Position numbers and translations under genes: made by a program. Positions 37,803 through 45,564 of a stretch of DNA of 54,984 nt are shown in pieces. Source of the stretch: Chloroflexi bacterium TSY. GTDB lineage: Bacteria; Chloroflexota; Anaerolineae; Caldilineales; Caldilineaceae. The notes under the pieces were generated by a model that was not told the origin of the DNA, ran no database searches, and was given only the letters and a program-made list of their open reading frames with translations. The DNA lies in assembly GCA_019217005.1 (NCBI GenBank), contig JAHBNG010000103.1, positions 1 through 54,984 of the forward strand, given 5' to 3'. Within the stretch, counting starts at the first letter, position 1, and each line of letters starts with the position of its first letter.

Positions 37803-37876
37803 CTTATCCGAAAAGTTCTGTGACGATGCATTCTCACTCGAGAGGCTGGTTGGACTCACAACCACTTTTCGGATAG
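37803..37876. repeat. Hairpin repeat beside the PhpK-like gene end
   Basis: CTTATCCGAAAAGT (37803-37816) pairs with ACTTTTCGGATAGG (37864-37876) around a 47-base loop. It lies between the IS630 end and the end of the radical-SAM reading frame (37881). It may serve as a transcript-end hairpin of the biosynthetic unit or be a small mobile repeat. Confidence 0.55.
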
Positions 37877-37880
37877 GTTC

Positions 37881-39509
37881 TTATGCTTGCGCCTCTTTGT
37901 GTGAGGGTTGAAAAATGGAGTACAATCTTCTTTCTTGTTCGCTTGTTTCAGGATGATTGTCGTCGAGACTATCCAGCAAGATTTCTTGAGCAACGCGGGA
38001 AAATTCTTTAATTTATGGAATAGAGATCCCTTCGCCAAGTAGATAAGGGATTGACCAAAAGTCGAACCCGTAGACAGGCAGTATGGATGATTCTTGAATT
38101 GTTGTATACATTTTTCGTATCCACCGCGTCGCTTCGCGCCAATCCATTGTGTTGTGTTGCCAACTATATCCGTCAGCCTGTACACCAAATTCTTCGGCCT
38201 TTTGGTGAATAGGCGCATTCGTATCATGGTAGTAAAGTTGGACTCGATAGAACGTCGGTTTCGTTTCGCGAATAAAATTCATACTGTTTTGGATCGTCTC
38301 GCTGGTTTCTCCGGGAAAACCGGCAATTAGACCAACAAATGTAACGATGCCCCGCTCATTCAGCTTGCGGATGCCCTCTTTATATTTTTCAATGGTGGCA
38401 AATTTGTTCATGTTATTCAAAATCGTCTGGTCTCCGGACTCAATCCCTAAAAATACGCCCTTGCAGCCACTCTCCTGCATTAAGTCAAACGCTTCATCAT
38501 CAGCGTTGGCGCATCTAAAGAACGAAAACCAGTTGAAATCGAACTTATTTTTGATCATGAGGCGACAGATATTTTTGAAGCGCGGCAAGGGCACATTAAA
38601 GGTATCATCTATAAACGTAACGTTTTTTACCTGAGCGGCCTGGAACATTCTAAGTTGCGCTTCTATCATGTCCAGGCTTTTTAAGCTTAATGGGCCAGCC
38701 AAAAATGGGTAGTTGCAAAAGGCGCAACTGAAACTACAACTTCTTGCGGTCCGCAACGGTGCCGTTGGGGCAAAGAACCTCGAGTCAATGCGACGCCAAT
38801 CGACGCTATTTTCATCCATATCATTGTTTTCAAGATCCCGATCGGTTCGATGAAATTGTTTCTGATCCAGCGTATAAATTAGATTCGGAATGTTGGATAG
38901 CTCCTGTTCTTCGGGTTGCCGCAACGCGTCTAAAACTTGGGCTAAAGTTGATTCACCTTGCGAATCGTAGATATAAATGTCTGCCCCTATTTCTGAGAAG
39001 ATATAGTCTAGTGTACGGGTTCCTGCTTTGCCACAAAGATTGTAGATATGAGGCCCCCCAACAATGATTTTCGTTTGAGGGCTCTGTTGCCGTACGAAAT
39101 TCACAATATTGCTAATCGGGCTATTCTCCACATAATAGGTCGTCGTGATGGCTACAGCATTCGGCGATTGGGCTAACAACTCCTTAAATCTTTCCTGCTC
39201 ACCATTAAAATAATTGATAAAGTCAACATTAAAGTGTCGCTTACGGAGAAAGTGGGCCAGGTATAAAACGCCCAGGCTCGGTGCTTTCGCCGTATGAAGC
39301 CCTGGGTTGATGCCCGTCGTTGTCTCCAAAATTTGGTTGAGTAAATTCATATACGTAACTCGTTGACCACCAAATATGAGCGAATTCATTTTGAGATTTT
39401 CGTAAGCACCCGAGAGATTCTCGACCTTTTTTAGGTTTTGTGTTACCTGGCGGAAATCTATATCGTTGTAACCGACAATCACGCAATCTATAGGATCGTG
39501 TGTAGTCAT
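37881..39509 (-). pseudogene. PhpK-like cobalamin-binding radical SAM protein, premature stop
   Basis: The open frame 39509-38013 encodes 498 residues. The N-terminus DCVIVGYNDIDF resembles the PhpK P-methyltransferase group. A cobalamin-binding-like Rossmann domain covers residues about 80-200. The radical SAM cluster motif CSFSCAFC sits near residue 262, with IESGDQTILNNM and AGFPGET downstream. The frame ends GEGISIP then TAA at 38013-38015. It continues in phase as IKEFSRVAQEILLDSLDDN to a second TAA at 37881-37883, exactly where the family needs its C-terminal helix. One CAA-to-TAA change explains the truncation of about 44 residues. ATG 39509 follows GGAGAG. The product would methylate or otherwise tailor a substrate using SAM, a 4Fe-4S cluster and B12. 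Confidence 0.7.
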
Positions 39510-39885
39510 ATGATTCTCCTCTCTCCTCGTGGATAGTTCTAGAAAAATTTATCCAGAATATGCAAGTAAACCCAAGAAAGTTTTTGGACGCAGATTGATT
39601 GGATTTTCAGGATTTTATCCGTATGTATCTGTGTCAATCCATATCCTATTTCTAACTTCTTTCTTGGTTTCACTCAGTAGCCATAGAGATAGCTGAAAAT
39701 GGACAATATTATGGGTGACAAGAATGGCTGTTTTGAGGAGCCTTATCCATAAGATCCACAACCAAATTCGCAATTACTTCCAAGTTCTCAAAATTTTCGG
39801 CTGTGATATTTTCTGGAGGCATCAGAACAGCAAACTTATCTTCAATGAAGCGAATCAACTTCATCATTTCCATAGAGTTTAATAT

Positions 39886-40639
39886 CTTTACTTTCTGGTA
39901 AAAGAAAAGAGATGAGGTGAGAAATGTGACAAAAAGCGGTTAGCGTTTCATCCTAAAGGTAGAGAACCCAAAAAGGAGGAAGGAATGCTAACCGCGCCAG
40001 AAATAACTATAGCAGTACTGATGAATGTATTGCAAGTAACGCCGGTGGGAACAAACGTAAATGTAATGCGTCTGATGTGGGCGATGATGAATGGGTCGTT
40101 TCTGAAAGTCGAGGAGCAATCCATAGTGGATTGAGTGAAAGCGGTTTGAAGATGAGGAGCTCCGGCGAAGCTGGTGGAGCTTTCGATATGGATCATGGGA
40201 TATTGCAAGCCTGCTCATCGTGGCAAGAAGAAGTGGAGTGGAAAGGGGAATGGGAGGCAAAAAAGTTAGAAGGATACCGAGTGAAAAGCATAGATATCAC
40301 AGGGTTCTGGCGACCGAAGCTGCAAGGGAAAGTGAACCGACTCTATAACTCAACGGCTCGTCGGGCATTGCCCGCGCTCATCTTTGGAGTGATGATAAGC
40401 TCGGGGGAGATAGGCGGGAAACGAGTGCCACTGCTCAAGGCAATCATGAGATGCACGGTTGGAACAAAGGAAAGTGAGTTTCGGAAAAAGCTGCTGACAG
40501 AGACGAAGAAATCACTGGAGTCAGACGAAGTGGCGGTGGTCGATGCCGGGTTTACAATCAGAGAAATGCTAGAAAGCGGCATAGACCGATTTGTCCTGCG
40601 GGAAGCCATTAACTGCACAGCGCGCCGCAATGAGTTACC
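39886..40639 (+). mobile_element. IS4-like element, 3'-truncated copy
   Basis: Begins with the terminal repeat CTTTACTTTCTGGTAAA at 39886 and matches the full copy at 40640 up to the GCCGCAATGAGTT word. There the second copy starts, so the right half is missing. Its transposase (from ATG 39985) has a one-base loss near 40107 that changes frame, then continues in the 40077-40655 frame. It is a dead copy that flanks the intact one in direct orientation. Confidence 0.85.
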
Positions 40640-42143
40640 CTTTACTTTCTGGTAAAAGAAAAGAGATGAGGTGAGAAATGTGACAAAAAGCGGTTAGCGT
40701 TTCATCCTAAAGGTAGAGAACCCAAAAAGGAGGAAGGAATGCTAACCGCGCCAGAAATAACTATAGCAGTACTGATGAATGTATTGCAAGTAACGCCGGT
40801 GGGAACAAACGTAAATGTAATGCGTCTGATGTGGGCGATGATGAATGGGTCGTTTCTGAAAAGTCGAGGAGCAATCCATAGTGGATTGAGTGAAAGCGGG
40901 TTTGAAGATGAGGAGCTCCGGCGAAGCTGGTGGAGCTTTCGATATGGATCATGGGATATTGCAAGCCTGCTCTCATCGTGGCAAGAAGAAGTGGAGTGGA
41001 AAGGGGAATGGGAGGCAAAAAAGTTAGAAGGATACCGAGTGAAAAGCATAGATATCACAGGGTTCTGGCGACCGAAGCTGCAAGGGAAAGTGAACCGACT
41101 CTATAACTCAACGGCTCGTCGGGCATTGCCCGCGCTCATCTTTGGAGTGATGATAAGCTCGGGGGAGATAGGCGGGAAGCGAGTGCCACTGCTCAAGGCA
41201 ATCATGAGATGCACGGTTGGAACAAAGGAAAGTGAGTTTCGGAAAAAGCTGCTGAAAGAGACGAAGAAATCACTGGAGTCAGACGAAGTAGCGGTGGTCG
41301 ATGCCGGGTTTACAATCAGAGAAATGCTAGAAAGCGGCATAGACCGATTTGTCCTGCGGGAAGCCATTAACTGCACAGTGCGCCGCAATGAGTTCCCCAA
41401 ACGCAAAGAAAAAGGCAGACCACCTGAATATGGTGATATTGTGCGTCCGCTCTCTCGCAGCTATAAGGGAAAGCGACTCGAGGCTACAACTCCGGACTCG
41501 TCTGGTCGCTTTCTCTATAGTGGTCGCCTGATTTGCTATCAAGCATGGCACAATCTCGTCCCCAGAACAACCAAGGTGGATACAGCCAACCGTACCTACT
41601 CGATTTACGTCATTCAGGATCCGGCCTACAACACACCTTTGGTTTTGGCGACCGTTATGACTTTGCAGCCTGAAACCATTTATCTTGTCTACCTGGAACG
41701 CTGGCCTGTTGAACCTCCCCCCTTGGCTTCCAAGCAGATGATTGGCTTACATCGTCAATTTGTTCATGCCGATGAGGCTTGTTTCCGCTTACCTGAACTG
41801 GGGCTGCTTGCTGGCAATCTTCTTTCTCATTTAGCCGCTTCTCTTCCTCCCATACCGACTGGCTACTGGGATCGAGAGCCTCAAGCCACTCCCGGCAGGC
41901 TGCGCCGCGTTCTCTCGAGTGCTCTTTTTCCAACTCCTGACCAACTCGACCCTGACTTTCGGAAAAAGGCCTCGGTTTCACACCATTTACCTAAAGGCGT
42001 TCTCGCTCATCGCCGCCTCAATGCCGCTGCTTAAACTAGCCGAGCACTATTTTTACATTTTATCCCGTTTTTTCAGGGTGGATTCTTTTTTCCGCCCCTT
42101 TCGGTTTGCCCTTTGTCACTCAAGCCTTTACCAGAAAGTAAAG
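40640..42143 (+). mobile_element. IS4-like element, full-length copy (1504 bp)
   Basis: Both terminal inverted repeats are present (CTTTACTTTCTGGTAAA at 40640 and the inverse ending at 42143), with one transposase gene on the plus strand. It lies immediately after the truncated copy, and no exact target duplication surrounds it. The copy at 53100-54592 shows that the element makes 5-bp duplications. Confidence 0.9.
40739..42034 (+). CDS. DDE transposase of the IS4-like element
   Basis: A 431-residue transposase with no internal stop, so this copy may be active. The probable catalytic triad is Asp105 in VKSIDITGFW, Asp188 in VAVVDAGF, and Glu in YLERWPVE (about 325), which resembles the IS4-group Y-x-x-R-W-x-x-E signature. 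The start ATG follows AGGAGGAAGGA. Compared with other copies, the last about 40 residues may be in the wrong frame, since an alternative frame encodes KRPRFHTIYLKAFSLIAASM and runs to the element end. Activity is therefore uncertain. Exact IS family not assigned: a 5-bp duplication is unusual for classical IS4. Confidence 0.8.
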   Translation: MLTAPEITIAVLMNVLQVTPVGTNVNVMRLMWAMMNGSFLKSRGAIHSGLSESGFEDEELRRSWWSFRYGSWDIASLLSSWQEEVEWKGEWEAKKLEGYRVKSIDITGFWRPKLQGKVNRLYNSTARRALPALIFGVMISSGEIGGKRVPLLKAIMRCTVGTKESEFRKKLLKETKKSLESDEVAVVDAGFTIREMLESGIDRFVLREAINCTVRRNEFPKRKEKGRPPEYGDIVRPLSRSYKGKRLEATTPDSSGRFLYSGRLICYQAWHNLVPRTTKVDTANRTYSIYVIQDPAYNTPLVLATVMTLQPETIYLVYLERWPVEPPPLASKQMIGLHRQFVHADEACFRLPELGLLAGNLLSHLAASLPPIPTGYWDREPQATPGRLRRVLSSALFPTPDQLDPDFRKKASVSHHLPKGVLAHRRLNAAA

Positions 42144-42278
42144 TTTATGCCAATCTCAAGTAACGGGGTTGCAGGATCCAAATCGAACTCTTCCCCTTTC
42201 AGAATCACTTTCACGACATATTGTTTTAATTCACTCAAGACATCTTCAGACATATTTGATTCCCTCATTCTGATTGTT

Positions 42279-43745
42279 TTAGACCATCTGTCTCGAAAGT
42301 TTCGACGCATCACGGATCTTCTTGCCGCTGGCTGTTCTACTCAAATCATCTACCACATAGAATTTCTCAGGGATCTTGTAGATGGCCAGATGCTGAGCAC
42401 AAAAAACCTTGAGTTCATCCTCTAGCAGTGCTTTGTCTCCATACTGCTCATTAATAACGATCTCCGCATAGGGGACTTCATCCAATCGGCCATCGCCATA
42501 GCGATAGACACAGGATGCCCGAATAGCTGGATGCGTTTCCAACACCGCCTCAACTTCTTGGGGAAAAAATTTCATACCCGCTACGCTAATCACCTCTTTT
42601 GACCGTCCACAAAGATAGAGATAATCGTCATCGTCAACATATCCCAGATCGCCTGTAAAAAACCAGCCATCGCTGCGCTGCAAAATCTCAGAACGCATTT
42701 GCCATGGTTCGTAATAAGCATCTAGTAGACCTACGCCACGAATGTAGACGGCGCGCATATCATTGGGTAGACCGACATCTTTCAATGTTGCTTCGTAGGC
42801 TGGCAGTAAACGCCCGACTGATCCTCGTTTTTCTACTGGCTTTTCAAGATTGATGTAAGGCAATCCTACCTCAATAATGCCATAGGTTTCGTTTAGTGGT
42901 TTGTGGAACCGTTCATAAAAGGCTGTTGCGATCTCCGGTCGTAGAGCGGCAGTCGTGACAATCGCCAAGCGCAGATCGGGTAGGGTTTCAGTTCCCTGAG
43001 TATGGCCCATTAGTTCGTAATGAGTTGGTGCAGCATAGATCATGGTAGCCCTGTGCCGGACCGCAGCCTGAACCAACGTGCTGCCAAAATAATTACGACA
43101 GAGAATGATGGTTGCGCCAAAGGATAGATAGGCAACAATCGAAACAGCAAAATGATAGGCCATCGACAGCACCCACACAATGCGATCCCGTGAGCTAATT
43201 TGCAGACCGTGATTGGCCGCATGAATCCGTTCATAAATTGTTTCGTGGGATAAGACCACCCCTTTGGCGGCGCCGGTTGTGCCTGAACTAAAGCGGATAA
43301 AGGCTGGGTTCGTTGCGCCCAGTTGATGCGGATGTTCCCGGTACTTGGTCACTGGAATGAGAACGCTATGTTCAGACAACGGTATGGTGTCTTCGGCTTG
43401 GTGTGACTCGATGTCCGCAGTCATCTTTGGGTGCGACAGGACTGCATCGATTCGAATGTTGCGAAATATTTGCCGCTTCTCCTGCTCGGCCAATTCTACA
43501 GGAATGGGAACAACGGAAGCACCGCAGCCCCAAGCGGCATAGGTTAGTACAATGTATTCAGGGCTGTTTAGATAATGTAAGCCTACAGTGTCTCCTGGCT
43601 GTACCCCATGAGCATGCAGTTGTGCCTTAAGCGTCAGCATTTGCTGATAGAATTCGCCATAGGAAACCGTTTTGTTTGGCGCAATAACGAGCGGCTGATC
43701 GGGTTGCTTTTTTGCACGCTGTACAAAGAGATCAAATAAATTCAT
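42279..43745 (-). CDS. AMP-dependent acyl/amino-acid ligase (adenylation enzyme)
   Basis: A 488-residue ANL-superfamily enzyme. P-loop FSSGTTGAAKGVV, motif NETYGIIE, FTGDLGYVDDDDYLYLCGRSKEVI and the C-terminal catalytic Lys in RTASGKKIRD are all present, so it should be active. It adenylates a carboxylic or amino acid and most likely passes it to the carrier protein encoded 25 bp downstream. ATG 43745 overlaps the end of the FAD oxidoreductase gene by 14 bp, indicating one operon. The substrate pocket cannot be read by eye. Confidence 0.88.
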   Translation of the reverse strand: MNLFDLFVQRAKKQPDQPLVIAPNKTVSYGEFYQQMLTLKAQLHAHGVQPGDTVGLHYLNSPEYIVLTYAAWGCGASVVPIPVELAEQEKRQIFRNIRIDAVLSHPKMTADIESHQAEDTIPLSEHSVLIPVTKYREHPHQLGATNPAFIRFSSGTTGAAKGVVLSHETIYERIHAANHGLQISSRDRIVWVLSMAYHFAVSIVAYLSFGATIILCRNYFGSTLVQAAVRHRATMIYAAPTHYELMGHTQGTETLPDLRLAIVTTAALRPEIATAFYERFHKPLNETYGIIEVGLPYINLEKPVEKRGSVGRLLPAYEATLKDVGLPNDMRAVYIRGVGLLDAYYEPWQMRSEILQRSDGWFFTGDLGYVDDDDYLYLCGRSKEVISVAGMKFFPQEVEAVLETHPAIRASCVYRYGDGRLDEVPYAEIVINEQYGDKALLEDELKVFCAQHLAIYKIPEKFYVVDDLSRTASGKKIRDASKLSRQMV

Positions 43746-44751
43746 GCGTCGCGACCACCTTTCCAAGTCCATCGCCCATCGCCCAACACGTGCCAGCTAC
43801 CCGCGCCGAGGCCTGGGCCAATTTTTCCGCCGAGAGACATTTACCGACGGCCCATAAATTCTTCATCTCTGCCACCTGCAGCGCGCGCAACGGAATTTGA
43901 TAGCATTGATTGGTTGGCAGATATTCAAGCATAATCCCTTCATGGGGGTCCCAGTATTCAATAGGCCAGGCGCACTGACAGACGGCATCGAAAAATTTTC
44001 GGCCGCTGCGCACATCCGCTGCCGTCAGGCAATATTCCCCCCTAATCCGACCACCATCTCGAATACCCAATCGACCAACACGCCCCACTTTTGCTTTGGA
44101 AAACGGAGAAAAGTTACGCAAAAAATCCACCAGGCTCTCTCGCAGCTTTGCTAGGTTTTGACCTTGCTCTGTCGCTGCGGTGATGCTTAATTTAATGTAG
44201 ATTTCATCTTCGTAGATGCCCGTATCAAACCAGGTCTGGGCACACACTCTGGGAAGCTTCCCCTGCTCAACTGCTTGCCGTATGGCTCGCAAATAGGCGA
44301 CATTCTGGGGAAATCTCAGTGACTCATGATTGACACCGTGCAATTGAAAAATCAAGCCAGCCAACGCTTCTCCGGGCATTACCAACTGTGGATCGATCAT
44401 CCGTACAACCTCAGCAGTCCCTGTGGCATCGATCAATGCTTCAACCAAGTGTGCGTATACCTCTGGGTCAACGCTTAACGTCCAGGTCTTGCCGATCTTC
44501 CGTTTGGTTGTATGATCGCTTGCCTGTTCAAGCTGCTGCACCAGTGCGACCGGCAACCCTTGATTCACGTAATCGCCCACATCATCATAGAGACCACCAA
44601 TGGTATGGATTAAACTTTGTGTCACTGTTCCACCCAGATGGGGTGTTTTCTCGATCAAGATTACCGATGCCCCTTGATCTGCAGCAGAAATGGCACAGGC
44701 CAGACCAGCGGCACCGGCCCCAACCACAGCAATCGCGTTCTCTTTATCCAT
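43732..44751 (-). CDS. FAD-dependent oxidoreductase, possibly internally shortened
   Basis: 339 residues from ATG 44751 (GGAAG upstream; an in-frame ATG at 44778 is less likely). The N-terminal dinucleotide fold is AIAVVGAGAAGLACAISAADQGASVILIEK, and the C-terminal FAD motif is AVGKCLSAEKLAQASARVAGTCWAMGDGLG, as in the FAD_oxidored family. Relatives of this type are about 420-450 residues. Here HLVEAL runs straight into IDATGTAEVV, so the segment of about 70-90 residues normally between them seems absent, with the frame kept. It is the first enzyme of the adenylation/carrier/radical-SAM unit and could desaturate or oxidise the tethered or free substrate. Confidence 0.8.
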   Translation of the reverse strand: MDKENAIAVVGAGAAGLACAISAADQGASVILIEKTPHLGGTVTQSLIHTIGGLYDDVGDYVNQGLPVALVQQLEQASDHTTKRKIGKTWTLSVDPEVYAHLVEALIDATGTAEVVRMIDPQLVMPGEALAGLIFQLHGVNHESLRFPQNVAYLRAIRQAVEQGKLPRVCAQTWFDTGIYEDEIYIKLSITAATEQGQNLAKLRESLVDFLRNFSPFSKAKVGRVGRLGIRDGGRIRGEYCLTAADVRSGRKFFDAVCQCAWPIEYWDPHEGIMLEYLPTNQCYQIPLRALQVAEMKNLWAVGKCLSAEKLAQASARVAGTCWAMGDGLGKVVATHEFI

Positions 44752-44836
44752 TTGATTAGTTTCTTCCGTCTTTCTCATGATGAGCCACGAGAGAACCTCA
44801 CTTGTTTATACCGACAGTGATATTGCATCGTTGGGT

Positions 44837-45016
44837 TTAGAGTTCAATCCTGTTTTTGTCTGCTACATCTGGCTGGTCGATGATTGGTTTGTCTGCGTTT
44901 ACTTCGTCGGTGACAGCGATCAACTGTCTTGATTGGTCTTCATGATAGCAGACTATCGCATCCAGATCGTCGCGAGATCGGCCATTTATCGTCACAGAAT
45001 TGGTTATTGTTCGCAT
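44837..45016 (-). CDS. Small hypothetical protein (59 codons) ahead of the FAD oxidoreductase
   Basis: ATG 45016, preceded by AAGGATCC, to a stop at 44837. It reads MRTITNSVTINGRSRDDLDA, then an acidic stretch ending VADKNRIEL. No recognised family. It lies about 85 bp upstream of the FAD gene in the same direction and could be the first cistron. It could equally be chance: no Cys/Thr-rich core or typical leader motif is seen, so a peptide-precursor role is only a possibility. Confidence 0.3.
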   Translation of the reverse strand: MRTITNSVTINGRSRDDLDAIVCYHEDQSRQLIAVTDEVNADKPIIDQPDVADKNRIEL

Positions 45017-45198
45017 CCAAATGGATCCTTAATATTGATCAATCAAAATAGCGAACCAAGGTGCAAACGCAACGAACATCTAACGTAGCACAATGAAACT
45101 CGCCGCCCAACATTTTGACATGGCGCAACTTCAGGGGCAATACGTAGAGACGATATTTATATTTCACGATAACTGAATGATTCTAGGGGGCAACTGAG

Positions 45199-45400
45199 AA
45201 TCGCATATCGTACCTTGAGACCATAGCCCACTTCGTAGTGCGCCTCGTCGATGGCAGGCAGAGGCAGATTCAGTTCTGTCGCCGCGGCCAGAATGGCGCA
45301 GGCGATGGGATGGGTTTGCCGCGCTTCGGCTGCTGCAGCAATGGTCAAGATTTCTGCTTCACTCATTCTGTTTAGCGTATGAACATCAAAGGCTGAGAAG
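45199..45400 (-). pseudogene. Heavy-metal P1B-type ATPase fragment
   Basis: Residues TLNRMSEAEILTIAAAAEAR, then QTHPIACAILAAATELNLPLPA and HYEVGYGLKV, match the nucleotide-binding-domain segment of copper/zinc-exporting P-type ATPases that contains the SEHP/SQHP-type HP motif (here QTHP). The frame then diverges. Only about 55 codons remain, with neither the DKTGT phosphorylation site nor membrane segments nearby. An adjacent open stretch (45411-45545 minus, ending PTIAFVETANRT) is unassigned. No other gene was found in 45017-45564. Confidence 0.7.
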
Positions 45401-45564
45401 AGGCGTTACGTTAGGTCCGGTTTGCCGTCTCCACGAAGGCGATGGTTGGTTCGGGGTAGGTCAACCGTTGCTCTTCAATAAACACTGCAATCTTAGTTAG
45501 TGTTTTTTCAACCTGCTCCTCCAACGGTACCTGACCCAACCATAGCAAATACGTCCTCTTTGCT

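Larger units (their letters stand above)
39709..42253 (-). pseudogene. Stand-alone acyl/peptidyl carrier protein split by IS copies
   Basis: The start MSEDVLSELKQYVVK to LLEIGI is at 42253-42144. The rest, LNSMEMMKLIRFIEDKF to the stop at 39709, lies beyond two IS copies (39886-42143). Joined, this gives a carrier protein of about 95 residues with the phosphopantetheine Ser in GILNSM, closest to the DltC/D-alanyl-carrier-like pattern. It sits directly downstream of the AMP ligase (25 bp), so the ligase probably loaded it. Flanks AATAT (39881-39885) and TTTAT (42144-42148) are not an exact duplication. The joined reading GILNS is inferred from the family rather than produced by simple excision. 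Confidence 0.75.

Noticed and set aside
39590..39660. Weakly repetitive text (GATTGGATTTTCAGGATT) downstream of the carrier protein
   Set aside because: Only one imperfect occurrence in the window, so no repeat family can be supported.
45411..45545. ORF ending PTIAFVETANRT as a second P-type ATPase piece
   Set aside because: No P-type ATPase motif is present and the frame is short; left unassigned.
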